A DNA stretch of 64,000 nt from Deinococcus sp045062605 (GCF_045062605.1 NZ_JBJGDW010000013.1:13757-77756); one strand, 5' to 3'. Shown: positions 20,436-32,739, numbered from the stretch's first letter. Numbers and translations are program-made. The notes: generated from the letters alone by a model not told the origin.

Positions 20436-20858
20436 ATGACCGAACCCAATACCTCCCACGTCCCCGTGACCGAATGGGCCGCCCTCGTGCCGGAGCTGGA
20501 TGTCAGCGATCTGGCGCGCAGTCTGGACGCGTACACCCGGTTGTTCGGCTTCACCGTCAACTACACCCGCCCCGGCTTCGCGTATCTGAGCCTGGGGCGC
20601 ATTCAATGGATGCTCTCGCAGATCCGCCCAGACGGCTCCTGGCAGACTGCCCCGCTGGAGCCTCCCCTGGGACGCGGCATCAACTTTCAGATTCAGGTGC
20701 CGGATATCGACGCTCTACACAGGCGGCTGGAGGCCGACGCCTACCCCATCTTCGTGCCCATGCAGACCTCCGTGTATCTGGAGGGCGACACCGAACACCA
20801 GCAGTGCGAATTTCTGGTGCAGGACCCGGACGGTTATCTGCTGCGTTTCACCGACTGA
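20436..20858 (+). CDS. VOC-family (bleomycin-resistance-like) protein
   Basis: 140 residues forming one vicinal-oxygen-chelate/glyoxalase fold: VPELDVSDLARSLDAYTRLF starts the first beta-alpha-beta unit, and FQIQVPDIDALHRRLEADAY with FLVQDPDGYLLRFTD the second. The ending QDPDGYLLRF is diagnostic for bleomycin-binding-type VOC proteins. There are few candidate metal ligands, consistent with a binding/sequestration protein rather than an enzyme. It converges on the MOSC gene with a two-base gap. Confidence 0.82.
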   Translation: MTEPNTSHVPVTEWAALVPELDVSDLARSLDAYTRLFGFTVNYTRPGFAYLSLGRIQWMLSQIRPDGSWQTAPLEPPLGRGINFQIQVPDIDALHRRLEADAYPIFVPMQTSVYLEGDTEHQQCEFLVQDPDGYLLRFTD

Positions 20859-20860
20859 AG

Positions 20861-21526
20861 TCAAGCTCCTGCTTTTGCCAGCCGATGCTGTAGATCAGCA
20901 CGCACCCGCACCGCCAGCGGAAAGTTCAGGTACGCCTCCAGCTTCCTGGGATCGGCAGAGCGTTTGTAGTGCAGGACGAACAGATCGCCGATGCTGGGGG
21001 CGTCTGCCGGGCCAGGAATCTGGCGCACGATGTCGCCCGGCCCCACCTCGCCGCCGCGCAGCACACGGGTGTAGAAGCCGGGACGGGCCAGCCCCTTGAA
21101 CTGCCTGACAAAGGCCGGATCGCCCACGTGCGCCGCCAGCGTGGCGCAGGGAATGCGCGGGGCGGTCACTTCCAGCAGCACGCCGCCCGTCTCTCCGAGT
21201 TCCAGCCGGTCCCCTACGCGCATGGCGGCGGATTCCAGCCCGCCCATCAGCAGATTCTCGCCGAAGAGACCGGGGGGCAGCGCCCGCCCTAATTCTGCCT
21301 CCCAGACGTCATAGTCCTCGCGGGTGTAGATGTACACGGCCTGATCGGGGCCGCCGTGGTGGCGCGTGTCCATCACATGGTCTCCCTCCAATCCAGCTTC
21401 AGTGATCCGCACGCGGCCCGGCAGCGGACGCTTGTCGATGCCGCTGATGTGCGGGCGCTCACCAATCTGGACAGCGGCAGGCTGACCAGCATTGACGCTC
21501 TGAATCTGGCGATCTGGGGCAGTCAT
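20861..21526 (-). CDS. MOSC domain protein
   Basis: 221-residue YiiM-like protein with a MOSC domain (about residues 10-160): ITEAGLEGDHVMDTRHHGG, QAVYIYTREDYDVWE, FGENLLMGGL and the conserved cysteine in TAPRIPCATLAAHVG. MOSC proteins handle molybdenum cofactor sulfur or N-hydroxylated substrates (6-HAP detoxification type). The C-terminal segment (about 165-221) has the 3-alpha extension found in YiiM. The start at 21526 is supported by the -10 box TAGCTT seven bases upstream. The gene is divergent from the phospholipase D-like gene. Confidence 0.88.
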   Translation of the reverse strand: MTAPDRQIQSVNAGQPAAVQIGERPHISGIDKRPLPGRVRITEAGLEGDHVMDTRHHGGPDQAVYIYTREDYDVWEAELGRALPPGLFGENLLMGGLESAAMRVGDRLELGETGGVLLEVTAPRIPCATLAAHVGDPAFVRQFKGLARPGFYTRVLRGGEVGPGDIVRQIPGPADAPSIGDLFVLHYKRSADPRKLEAYLNFPLAVRVRADLQHRLAKAGA

Positions 21527-21533
21527 GGGGTCC

Positions 21534-21539
21534 AAGCTA
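21534..21539 (-). promoter_or_regulatory. Leaderless -10 box of the MOSC gene
   Basis: TAGCTT on the minus strand, 7 bases before the ATG at 21526. Confidence 0.5.
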
Positions 21540-21585
21540 TCAGGAGTCCTAAAGGCCGCGTCAGATACCGCCCGGACGCGCCGCC

Positions 21586-21591
21586 TAAGCT
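21586..21591 (+). promoter_or_regulatory. Leaderless -10 box of the phospholipase D-like gene
   Basis: TAAGCT, 7 bases before GTG 21599. It decides the start of that gene. Confidence 0.55.
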
Positions 21592-21598
21592 GGGAGCG

Positions 21599-23161
21599 GT
21601 GGGCACGCTGCTGTTTTTCCGGGTCTTTGGCGTGGCGCTGCTGCTGGGGCTTCTCCTGACGCTGGGGGCGGGCGTGGGCATCTCGCAGGCCGTCCCGGGT
21701 ACGCCGCCCCTGACCCTGCTGAGCGGCCCACTCTCCCCCCCTGATCTGGCCGCGCTGGATGGACTGACAGAGGTGAATCCAGCCCTGGCACCCACCTGCC
21801 CCGAACCACAGGCCCCGCTGGACCGCGTGCTGTATGACCATCTGCGCGGGCAGGGCGCGGCGCTGAGCTGCGGCAACGCCTTCGTGGGCCTGATCCACTT
21901 TCCCAACGACGACTCCGGTCTGAGTGGACAGCCGCCGGACCCGATGGGAGGCTTCAGCGTCATGGCCCGCCAGATTGAGGGCGCACGGCACGAGGTCCTG
22001 CTGGCCAACATGCTGTGGGACGACGGCCCCGGCTCTCCCGGCGTGCTGCTGGCCCGCTCCATCGCGCAGTTGCGGCGGCAGGTGGCCCAGCACCCTGAGC
22101 GTTACCCGCAGGGCGTGACCGTGCGCCTGATGTTCGGCAACAGTGTGCGCCTGGATAGCCTGCTGGACCCCACCAGCAGCGTCTACAGCGCCGCGCGGCA
22201 ACTGCTGGAGGCCGGGGTGCCCCTCTCGGGCGATCCGGTACAGGGCTTCACGCTCGCCCTCTCCAACTACACTTACGCCTATCCGCACAACCACCTCAAG
22301 GTGCTGGTCATCGACGGGCAGGAAACGACAGCGGGCGGGGCCAATATCAGCTTCTTTCATCTGCCCGCCAGCACCCCCGGCGGTCTGGACCTGACCGATC
22401 TGATGCTAACGCTAAGGGGACCGGTGGCGCGGCAGACCGTGGCCGCCTTCCGCGATTCCTGGCTGCTGAGCCGTCCGCTGCGGTGTCGGGCGGGCGTCAG
22501 GGTGGCCGACTTACACAAAAGCTGCGTGCTGACGGATGACGAGGACCCTTACCCGCTGTTCTACACGGCCCCGCCCCAGCCTGCGGGAACCTCGCGCGCT
22601 TACGGACTGTACCGCCGCGCCGGGTACGAGACGCAGGACTCGGCCTTGCCCGCGCTGTTCGCTGCCGCCGGGTCCAGCATCGACCTGCTGCAGTCGCAGA
22701 TCAGCGGCACCGTGCAGTGCAGCCTGAGCCTGACCGCGCCGGGCGGCTGCCCCTTTCCGCAGGAGGTTCTGCCCGTGTGGCAGGCCATCGTGGGCGCAAT
22801 CCGCGAGCATGGGGTCCGCGTCCGCGTGGTGCTGGACCACGATCCGCTGCTGCAAATCGAGCCGCTGGCGCTGCTGTCCAGCCTATGGGGGCAGCTCAAG
22901 CCGCTGGGGCTGGAAGACCACCTGCAAGTCCGCTGGTCTGGCACGGCGGGCGGCATGCACACCAAGGCCACGCTGGTAGACGACGCGATGGCGACAGTAG
23001 GCAGCCTCAACCTGCATTTCTCGTCGTTCGGGGACCACGGATTGAACGAGTACACGCTGGCCACCAGTGATCCCGCCGCATTAAAAGCAGTGCGGCAGGA
23101 CTTCGACTTCGAGTGGGCGCGGGGCAAACCGTTTGAATTGCCGTACTGGCTCAAGCCCTGA
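21599..23161 (+). CDS. Phospholipase D-like / cardiolipin synthase-like protein
   Basis: 520 residues starting at GTG 21599. The frame is open further upstream (to 21356), but that would overlap the MOSC gene. A single N-terminal membrane anchor (GTLLFFRVFGVALLLGLLL) leaves the catalytic part outside the cytoplasm. Two complete HKD motifs are present: NHLKVLVIDG with H232, K234, D239, and MHTKATLVDD with H454, K456, D461, each followed by GGAN or GSLN. Between them lies an unusual cysteine-containing insert. Two HKD motifs indicate a phosphatidyl transferase or phospholipase, and the substrate is uncertain. Confidence 0.85.
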   Translation: MGTLLFFRVFGVALLLGLLLTLGAGVGISQAVPGTPPLTLLSGPLSPPDLAALDGLTEVNPALAPTCPEPQAPLDRVLYDHLRGQGAALSCGNAFVGLIHFPNDDSGLSGQPPDPMGGFSVMARQIEGARHEVLLANMLWDDGPGSPGVLLARSIAQLRRQVAQHPERYPQGVTVRLMFGNSVRLDSLLDPTSSVYSAARQLLEAGVPLSGDPVQGFTLALSNYTYAYPHNHLKVLVIDGQETTAGGANISFFHLPASTPGGLDLTDLMLTLRGPVARQTVAAFRDSWLLSRPLRCRAGVRVADLHKSCVLTDDEDPYPLFYTAPPQPAGTSRAYGLYRRAGYETQDSALPALFAAAGSSIDLLQSQISGTVQCSLSLTAPGGCPFPQEVLPVWQAIVGAIREHGVRVRVVLDHDPLLQIEPLALLSSLWGQLKPLGLEDHLQVRWSGTAGGMHTKATLVDDAMATVGSLNLHFSSFGDHGLNEYTLATSDPAALKAVRQDFDFEWARGKPFELPYWLKP

Positions 23162-23164
23162 AAC

Positions 23165-23731
23165 TCAGGCGCTGAGAACCCCGCCGTAAATGTCGTCCAG
23201 GCTCAGCACGCGGCTCAGGCAGGGAATTTCAACTTCGCCGCTTCCAGCAAGTTCGGCCAGATTCCACTTCTGCCCGTCCCGCCCATACGCGTAGACGCGC
23301 CGCTCGTCCTGCTCGACGATCAGGTACGTTTGCAGGCTAGGAAGGGCGGTGTACATGGCGTATTTCCCCACCCGATCATTCGCGGCAGTGCTGGGCGAGA
23401 GAACTTCCACCAGCAGACACGGCGCGGTTTCGGCCAGACGTTCAATTTTGCCCGTATCGCAGACCAGCATCACGTCCGGGTAGAAATAGCTGCTGCTGGC
23501 CTCAATGCTGAGGCGCATATCCGATTGATGGATGCGGCAACCCTCTTTCCTGGCTGTGCCGTACAGAGTGCCAAAAATGTTGCCGCTGATCAGCGAGTGC
23601 GGCATTCCCACCCCCGCCTGCCCATGCAGAGGGTATACAAAGCCGCCCACGTACTCGCGCTTATAAGAACTGAGTTCCTCTGTACGCAGGTATTCCTCCA
23701 CGCTCATGGCTTTGAAGTCCGCGCTACCCAC
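23165..23731 (-). CDS. Uma2 family (DUF820) restriction-endonuclease-like protein
   Basis: 188 residues. It shows the PD-(D/E)xK-like core of Uma2 proteins: FYPDVMLVCDTGK followed by PCLLVEVLSPSTAANDRVGK, giving the D, E and K candidates. The start is GTG 23731 or ATG 23707 (MSVEEYLRTEE, which fits many family members). It begins 9 bases after the guaA stop, so it probably shares the guaA transcript. Uma2 families are numerous in Deinococcus and cyanobacteria, and their biological role is unsettled. Confidence 0.85.
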   Translation of the reverse strand: MGSADFKAMSVEEYLRTEELSSYKREYVGGFVYPLHGQAGVGMPHSLISGNIFGTLYGTARKEGCRIHQSDMRLSIEASSSYFYPDVMLVCDTGKIERLAETAPCLLVEVLSPSTAANDRVGKYAMYTALPSLQTYLIVEQDERRVYAYGRDGQKWNLAELAGSGEVEIPCLSRVLSLDDIYGGVLSA

Positions 23732-23740
23732 GCCCTCAGC

Positions 23741-25285
23741 TCACTCCCACTCAATCGTGGCGGGCGGCTTGCCAGTGATGTCGTAGACCACGCGGTTGAT
23801 CTCGTGGACCTGATTGACGATGCGGTTGCTCATGGTGGCCAGAAATTCCCAGGGCAGCCGCGCCCACTCGGCGGTCATGTAATCGTCGGTGGTCACCGCC
23901 CGCAGCGCCGCCGTGTAGCTGTAGGTGCGCTCGTCGCCCATCACGCCCACGCTTCTGATCGGGGTCAGAATCGCCAGCGCCTGAGAGCAGTCGTCGTACA
24001 GCCCGAATTCACGCAAGCCAGAGATGAAGATGTCGTCCACCCGGCGCAGGATGTCCATCTTTTCCTCTGAAATCGCGCCCAGGCAGCGGATCGCCAGCCC
24101 CGGCCCTGGAAAGGGGTGGCGCATGCGGATGTGTTCGGGCAGGCCCAGCAGCTTGGCCAGGGCGCGCACCTCGTCCTTGAACAGCGTGCGGAAGGGTTCC
24201 ACCAGCTTGAAATTCAGGTCTTCGGGCAGACCGCCCACGTTGTGGTGGCTCTTGATGTTGGCCGCGCCGGATTTGTCGGATTGAAGGCCGCCTGCCGACT
24301 CAATCACGTCCGGGTAGAGGGTGCCCTGGGCCAGAAAGTCGAACGGGCCGTGTTCCTGCGCCTGAATGGCCGCCTCGCGTTCAAAGGCCCGGATGAATTC
24401 GCGCCCGATGATCTTGCGCTTCTGCTCGGGGTCCGAGACACCTTCCAGTGCGCCCATGAACTCGGCGCGGGCGTCCACTGTGACCAGATGCACGCCCAGC
24501 GGGATCAGCGCGGCCTCCACCTGTTCGCGTTCGCCCAGGCGCAGCAATCCGTGGTCAATAAACACGGCGGTCAGGCGCTCCCCCACCGCCCGCGCCAGCA
24601 ACAGCCCCAGCGTGGAACTGTCCACGCCACCGCTGATCGCCAGCAGCACGCGGCCCTCGCCCACCTGCTTCTGCACGTCTGCGATCAGCTCGTCGATGAT
24701 GTGTTCGGCGGTCCAGTCGCGCGCCACGCCGCAGATGGTCAGGAAGTTGCCCAGAATCTGCCCGCCCTTGGGGGTGTGGACCACTTCCGGGTGAAATTGC
24801 AGGCCGTAGCGCCGGGTCTGCAGGTTCTCGATGGCCGCGACGGGCGTATCTGCCGTTTCCGCGCTCACCTCGTAGCCCTGGGGCAACTGGGTCACGCTGT
24901 CGCTGTGGCTCATCCAGGCGACGAATTCGCCGCTGATCCCCTCGAACAATTGGCCGCCGTAGCGGGTCAGGTCCGCCTTGCCGTACTCGCGCTTGCCCGC
25001 CCGTTTCACGGCGCCGCCTGCCTCGTGCGCGAGGTACTGCATGCCGTAGCACACGCCCAGGATAGGAATCTCCAGATCCATCACGCCGGGGGCGGGCCTG
25101 GGAGCGGTCTCGTCGTAGACGCTGCTGGGGCCGCCCGATAGCACGATGCCCTGCGGTTTTTCCTGCTGAATCCGCTCCAGCGAGGCCGAGCCGGGCAGAA
25201 TCACGCTGTAGGCCCCCAGCTCGCGGAACCGCCGCGCGATCAGGCGGGTAAATTGACTGCCGAAATCCAGAATGACAACGCTCAT
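23741..25285 (-). CDS. guaA: GMP synthase (glutamine-hydrolysing)
   Basis: 514 residues from ATG 25285 (SVVILDFGSQFTRLIARR), or 520 from GTG 25303. The ATG is favoured by conservation and a CACAAT box 8 bases upstream. The class I glutamine amidotransferase domain has GVCYGMQYLAHEAGG (nucleophile Cys) and LQFHPEVVHT. The ATP-pyrophosphatase domain has the P-loop AISGGVDSSTLGLLLARAVG. The C-terminal dimer domain ends VYDITGKPPATIEWE. It converts XMP to GMP. The Uma2 gene follows directly. Confidence 0.95.
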   Translation of the reverse strand: MSVVILDFGSQFTRLIARRFRELGAYSVILPGSASLERIQQEKPQGIVLSGGPSSVYDETAPRPAPGVMDLEIPILGVCYGMQYLAHEAGGAVKRAGKREYGKADLTRYGGQLFEGISGEFVAWMSHSDSVTQLPQGYEVSAETADTPVAAIENLQTRRYGLQFHPEVVHTPKGGQILGNFLTICGVARDWTAEHIIDELIADVQKQVGEGRVLLAISGGVDSSTLGLLLARAVGERLTAVFIDHGLLRLGEREQVEAALIPLGVHLVTVDARAEFMGALEGVSDPEQKRKIIGREFIRAFEREAAIQAQEHGPFDFLAQGTLYPDVIESAGGLQSDKSGAANIKSHHNVGGLPEDLNFKLVEPFRTLFKDEVRALAKLLGLPEHIRMRHPFPGPGLAIRCLGAISEEKMDILRRVDDIFISGLREFGLYDDCSQALAILTPIRSVGVMGDERTYSYTAALRAVTTDDYMTAEWARLPWEFLATMSNRIVNQVHEINRVVYDITGKPPATIEWE

Positions 25286-25355
25286 CGGGGGTGATTGTGC
25301 CACGAAGGAGCCAGGTACGGAGGGGACTCCCCTTCCCCAACTGGAGAGCCAGCCT

Positions 25356-26332
25356 TCAGTAGCCCCGGTGGGTCACCCGCCCGCCCGATTCTTCCAGCCA
25401 GTCGGTAACGGCCCCCACCGCCGCCTTAACCCCCGGAGTGATGATCGGGCCACCAAATTTGGCGAGGCGCACCAGATGGCTGCCGTCCTCGCGCCCGGTA
25501 ATGCCGATCAATACTTCCTGCGTGAGTTCCCCTTCTACCACATGCGCCAGCGCCACCCAGCCGTCCCGACGCAGGCTGGCGTACAGGTCCAGCAGGATGA
25601 CGGTCCAGCCGCCCGCGCGGGTCGTGCGCTTCTCGAAGGGCTGGCCGGGGGCAGCGGGGATAAAGTCTGCGGGCAGGGTCAGAATGGCGTGTGGCACGAG
25701 GTCAGGGTCCTCCGGGTAGGGGCGGATGTCGCCGTGCGGGACAACCGGGTGGGCGGTGGGCGTGAAGCGGGCGTGCTGGGAACTGAGGCCCAGATCACGC
25801 CACTTGAGGGCGTATTTGGTCTCCAGTGCGGCGGGCGGCGGTTCGGTCAGTTCCACAGTCATCACACCGCTGTCCCGCGCCGCCGCGCACGCGAAGTCGA
25901 AATACTCGTCGTGATCGGTGGTCAGCAGGACCGCGCCGCCGGGTTTCAGGCGCGAGGCGGCAAGTTCAAAAAACGGCGCGCGCAGCAGGCGGTGGTCCAG
26001 ATGCCCGGCTTTCGGCCAGGGATCGGGAAAGTTGACGACGATGCGGTCCAGTCCACCATGCGGCACCACCTCGCGCAGCAGCACGTCGGCGGGCAGCTTG
26101 GTCAGGATGGCGTTGTCCAGGCCCGCGTTTTTGAGGCGACGGTGAGCTTTAAGGAGCGAGACGCCCGACAACTCCACGCCCAGATAATTTGGGGCAATCT
26201 CGAACGTGGAGGCATAGTGCGGCCAGAAGCGCCCGTCCCCGAAGCCGATTTCCAGCACCCAGGGACGCTCTGGCGTCTGCGGGTACAGACGGGGGGCCGA
26301 GTCGGGGAAGTGGAAATCTCCGAGGGGAGAGA

Positions 26333-26336
<4 letters not shown>
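25356..26336 (-). CDS. trmB: tRNA (guanine-N7-)-methyltransferase
   Basis: 326 residues: an N-terminal TrmB domain with SAM motif VLEIGFGDGRFWPHY and the signature VVNFPDPWPKAGHLDHRLL, and a C-terminal extension of about 120 residues. Such extended TrmB proteins are known in thermophiles and Deinococcota. The ATG overlaps the stop of the FAD protein gene (ATGA), coupling the two tRNA-related genes. The enzyme makes m7G46 in tRNA. Confidence 0.92.
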
Positions 26337-27088
<752 letters not shown>

Positions 27089-27095
27089 ACGGCGG

Positions 27096-27101
27096 AGTGT
27101 A
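27096..27101 (-). promoter_or_regulatory. Leaderless -10 box of the FAD protein-trmB operon
   Basis: TACACT on the minus strand, 7 bases before GTG 27088. Confidence 0.6.
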
Positions 27102-27174
27102 GCAAGCGGGATGCGGGTAAAAGAGGCGACGGGAATGTCCAGCGCCGCGCCCGCGCCCCTGCCCCGCCCCGCGC

Positions 27175-27180
27175 TACAGT
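27175..27180 (+). promoter_or_regulatory. -10 box of the SRPBCC gene
   Basis: TACAGT, 9 bases before the ATG at 27190. Confidence 0.45.
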
Positions 27181-27189
27181 GGCCCCACT

Positions 27190-27744
27190 ATGTCCGAGTC
27201 CATCAGCATCAAGCAGACCATCGTGGTCCGGTCCCGCCCAGACGTGCTGTACCGCCTGGCGCTGGAGCCGCGCCGCCGCGTGAAATGGGATCCCAACCTG
27301 ACCAGAGCCGAGTACGAGGCCGAGGGAGGCCGACTGGCCAATAACGCCCTAGTGCGTTTCAAGTTCTCGCGCAAGTTGCTGGGCCTAAGTTTCACGGCCA
27401 AATACGGCCAGTTGCAGGCCCCCCAGCGCGGCGGCTGGGAAAGTGTTCGCAACGTGGGGCCACTGGAGAAACTGACGCAGGCGTGGCAGTTCAAGCCCAT
27501 GCCCGGCGGCACCGAAGTCACGCTGAGCATCAATGGCCGCATCCGTTACAAGTGGATCAGAACGCCCGTGGAGCGCGTGCTGAACAACATGGTGATCACC
27601 ACGCTGGTGGAATTGCAGCGCACCGTGGACGCCCAGGGCGCGCAACTGATGGAAGACATGGGCCGCGAGATGGCCGAGAAACAGAAGGCCGAGGCCAAGG
27701 CCGCCAAGGAAGCCGCGAAGGCGAACAAGGGGAAGAAAAAGTAA
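27190..27744 (+). CDS. SRPBCC (START-like) family protein with lysine-rich tail
   Basis: 184 residues. The N-terminal 150 residues follow the polyketide-cyclase/START pattern: IKQTIVVRSRPDVLYRLALE, then KWDPNLTRAEYEAEGG, LTQAWQFKPMPGGTEVTLSI and a long C-terminal helix. The last 30 residues are a highly charged Lys/Ala/Glu helix ending in NKGKKK, which may bind nucleic acid or membranes. The fold normally binds a lipid or small hydrophobic ligand, but none can be named. Confidence 0.78.
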   Translation: MSESISIKQTIVVRSRPDVLYRLALEPRRRVKWDPNLTRAEYEAEGGRLANNALVRFKFSRKLLGLSFTAKYGQLQAPQRGGWESVRNVGPLEKLTQAWQFKPMPGGTEVTLSINGRIRYKWIRTPVERVLNNMVITTLVELQRTVDAQGAQLMEDMGREMAEKQKAEAKAAKEAAKANKGKKK

Positions 27745-27810
27745 ATAGTTGATGGTTGAAAGTTGATGGAGGAGGCGCAGGGCTGGCCCAGCAAGCCACG
27801 GCGAGATAAA

Positions 27811-28317
27811 TCAGACCAGAGGAAGGCGTGTCCGATACCGCGCGTCCGCCAGCACCACCGAGGTTTCCACCTGCCGTTCTGGAATGCTCCAGTACGTACG
27901 GAGCAGGCGGTTTTTCTCCTCTTGCGACACCATGGAGAAGCCGTGTTTCTGGTAAAAGCCGATGGCCCACGTCGCAGCCGCCCAGGTGCCGATCAGCACA
28001 GTTTTGTTGGTGGAACCCAGCAGTTCTCGCAGCAGCTTTGAGCCGATACCGCCGCCCCGCTGATGGGTGGCGACGTAGGCGTGGCGGATCAGCTTGACCT
28101 CGCCCCGGTCCTGAATGCCCATCACGCCAGTCACCTCGCCGCCGTCTTCAAAACACAGGAATTCCACGCCGTCCTCGATCTGCTCGCTCAGTTCCTCGCG
28201 CGGCATGTACGGCTCGTGCCAGCGGTCTGCGGGGATGATGCCCCGGTACGCCTGCGCGGCGTCGTTGATGATCTCGTGGATGCGTTCAAAGTCGGCGCTG
28301 GTGGCGGGACGGATCAT
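27811..28317 (-). CDS. GNAT family N-acetyltransferase
   Basis: 168 residues from ATG 28317 (MIRPATSADFERIHEIINDA). It has VTGVMGIQDRGEVKLIRHAY and the acetyl-CoA-binding loop QRGGGIGSKLLRELL, then GTWAAATWAIGFYQKHGFSM, the classic GNAT motif B. It is last gene of the topA-cupin-GNAT run (10-base gap to the cupin). The substrate is unknown. Confidence 0.88.
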   Translation of the reverse strand: MIRPATSADFERIHEIINDAAQAYRGIIPADRWHEPYMPREELSEQIEDGVEFLCFEDGGEVTGVMGIQDRGEVKLIRHAYVATHQRGGGIGSKLLRELLGSTNKTVLIGTWAAATWAIGFYQKHGFSMVSQEEKNRLLRTYWSIPERQVETSVVLADARYRTRLPLV

Positions 28318-28327
28318 GCCCCGGAGT

Positions 28328-28636
28328 TTACCCGGCGTCTTCCGAGAGCAGCAGGACGCTCCCCTCTTTGGTCTCGAAAGCCGTCCAGGATTCGCCCGCC
28401 GACACGCGGTAGCCCTCGCCGGGGCGCAGGCGCACGAAGTTGTTCTGGGGCAGATCAACCACAGCCTCACCGCTCAGGCAGATCAGCCAGCCGGTCACGG
28501 CGTCGCCAGTCAATTTGCCGCTCAGATTCAGCACGCGCAATTCGCCGCCGGGCAGGTCCACCCACTGCCCCGGCGAACTCTGGGCGAGGCGGGTCAGGTG
28601 CAAGGTCTGCGGCACGGCGGCTCTTTCGCGGGACAC
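28328..28636 (-). CDS. Small cupin-domain protein
   Basis: 102 residues forming a single cupin barrel: LTGDAVTGWLICLSGEAVVD, then LPQNNFVRLRPGEGYRVSAG. The usual metal-binding histidines are missing, so it is probably a non-enzymatic or ligand-binding cupin. It begins 4 bases after the topA stop and is co-transcribed with topA and the GNAT gene. Confidence 0.75.
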   Translation of the reverse strand: MSRERAAVPQTLHLTRLAQSSPGQWVDLPGGELRVLNLSGKLTGDAVTGWLICLSGEAVVDLPQNNFVRLRPGEGYRVSAGESWTAFETKEGSVLLLSEDAG

Positions 28637-28640
28637 TTCC

Positions 28641-31535
<2,895 letters not shown>

Positions 31536-31585
31536 GGGGGGCCTTGGACATAAGGGGGCAACACTCCTGGGGCGCTTTGCGGGGC

Positions 31586-31618
31586 CGTCAGGTCAGTCGA
31601 TCTCAGCGTGACCTGACG
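31586..31618. promoter_or_regulatory. 10-bp perfect inverted repeat between topA and the DUF218 gene
   Basis: CGTCAGGTCA and TGACCTGACG are separated by 13 bases. There is no T-run long enough for a good terminator. Its position 51-83 bases upstream of topA suits an operator for an unknown regulator, or a supercoiling-sensitive cruciform. Confidence 0.5.
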
Positions 31619-31787
31619 TTTGAAAGGCAGGCCCGAGGGTAGCACGGCCTCTAAACAGCTTTCGGGAGGTAAGACGCAAAAGAATGGAGAGGCCGGTCCA
31701 GGCGCAGGCCACGGCGTCAGGAGCCTGCATTTCCGGGGAAAACACCGATTCGCACGGCTCCGCGCCACTTTAAGAATGTCTTCATGC

Positions 31788-31793
31788 TACGCT
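31788..31793 (+). promoter_or_regulatory. Leaderless -10 box of the DUF218 gene
   Basis: TACGCT, 7 bases before the ATG at 31801. Confidence 0.5.
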
Positions 31794-31800
31794 GCCCGCC

Positions 31801-32373
31801 ATGCGCTCCAGGGGGTCCACCCTCTCTCTTCTTCCGCTGGCGGTTTTAGCTCTGCTGGCCGTGGGTTTTCTGGCGCTGCCCAATCTACGTGTCCCAAATA
31901 CGGATCGCCCCCATCCCACCCTGATCGTGCTGGGTGCGGCGCAGTACGCGGGACGGCCCAGCCCGGCCTTTCAGCGGCGGCTGAACCACGCGCTGGCGCT
32001 GTACCGGGGCGGCGGCGTGACCCGCATCGTGGTCACGGGCGGCAGACGCCCCGGCGACCCCTTCAGCGAGGGCGAGGTGGGGCAGGCCTACCTGGAGAAA
32101 TACGGTGTCCCGGCCTCCGCCCTGCTGGCCGAGGCACGCAGCCGGACCACCATCGAGAACCTGCGCTTTGCCCGCACCATGCTGCCGCCCCACACGCCCA
32201 TCACGCTGGTCACCGACGAGGCCCACGCGCCACGCGCCCTGGCCCTGGCCCGCGCCCTGGGCATGGAAGCCGATGTCAGCGCCAGCCCGCTGAGCAAGGG
32301 TGTCAGCCGCAGTTACCTGCTGCGCGAGAAGGTGGCGCTGGTGGCTTACGCGCTGATCGGCATTCGGCTGTAA
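31801..32373 (+). CDS. YdcF/DUF218 family protein
   Basis: 190 residues with an N-terminal membrane anchor (TLSLLPLAVLALLAVGFLAL) and a DUF218 domain: LIVLGAAQYAGRPSPAFQRR, ALYRGGGVTRIVVTGGRRPG, AEARSRTTIENLRFARTMLP and ITLVTDEAHAPRALALARAL. Relatives (SanA, ElyC, YdcF) act in envelope barrier and peptidoglycan-precursor processes. The gene sits opposite murJ, which fits an envelope role but does not prove it. Confidence 0.88.
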   Translation: MRSRGSTLSLLPLAVLALLAVGFLALPNLRVPNTDRPHPTLIVLGAAQYAGRPSPAFQRRLNHALALYRGGGVTRIVVTGGRRPGDPFSEGEVGQAYLEKYGVPASALLAEARSRTTIENLRFARTMLPPHTPITLVTDEAHAPRALALARALGMEADVSASPLSKGVSRSYLLREKVALVAYALIGIRL

Positions 32374-32430
32374 AGCGTGATCTGAAACACTTTGCGTTAG
32401 AGTGGTGATGTCCCGCAAGGGACGGGGTGC

Positions 32431-32475
32431 ATGACAACTGGGGAAAAGCGAGCAGGCCATGAACTCCGAGCGTGA
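32431..32475 (+). CDS. Candidate 14-codon upstream reading frame
   Basis: ATG 32431 to TGA 32473-32475 encodes MTTGEKRAGHELRA, directly before the hairpin at 32478-32506 and the membrane peptide gene. A weak purine-rich stretch (GACGGGG) precedes it. Whether it is translated is unknown. Its position would allow ribosome movement to open or close the hairpin. Confidence 0.25.
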   Translation: MTTGEKRAGHELRA

Positions 32476-32477
32476 AA

Positions 32478-32506
32478 AAGCGCCCGGATTCGCACTCCGG
32501 GCGCTT
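32478..32506 (-). terminator. Strong hairpin: terminator on the minus strand, leader structure on the plus strand
   Basis: AAGCGCCCGGA and TCCGGGCGCTT form a perfect 11-bp stem with a 7-base loop. On the minus strand it is followed by TTTTT, so murJ transcripts would end here after crossing the whole small membrane peptide gene in antisense. On the plus strand it sits two bases before the Shine-Dalgarno of that gene. Confidence 0.75.
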
Positions 32507-32525
32507 CAAAGGAGGTGATATTCCT

Positions 32526-32657
32526 ATGGCTAACCACCGGAAGGATACACCAAAACGCCCTCGTAAACCTCTGACGCCGAGCGACATTGCCGTGATCATC
32601 ACCGCAATTGCCGCCTTGCTCACTGGTTTCGCGGCGGTCCTGACAGCCCTGAAGTAA
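32526..32657 (+). CDS. 43-residue single-span basic membrane peptide
   Basis: The peptide has a strongly basic, proline-rich N-terminus (MANHRKDTPKRPRKPLTPSD) followed by one membrane helix (IAVIITAIAALLTGFAAVLT) and ends LK. The start is decided by AAGGAGGTGAT (32509-32519), an 11-base match to the 16S rRNA tail and the strongest ribosome-binding site in the window. A stable hairpin and a small upstream frame precede it. A minus-strand transcript from murJ would be fully antisense. The architecture resembles type I toxin peptides or regulatory membrane peptides, but no family is recognised. Confidence 0.7.
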   Translation: MANHRKDTPKRPRKPLTPSDIAVIITAIAALLTGFAAVLTALK

Positions 32658-32739
32658 CGCCTCTCGCCCCCAGTTGCACCTTTATACAGATATCGCAGTA
32701 AAGATGACGCCTTGAGGGGCGATTTTTCGTTTTGACCCC

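Noticed and set aside
20861..22360. 499-codon version of the MOSC protein
   Set aside because: The extension beyond 21526 lies opposite the phospholipase D-like gene and has shadow composition. The -10 box supports the short form.
27745..27775. TTGATGG-type short repeats (also near 50516-50546)
   Set aside because: Similar words occur twice, but they are short and low in complexity, so chance cannot be excluded.
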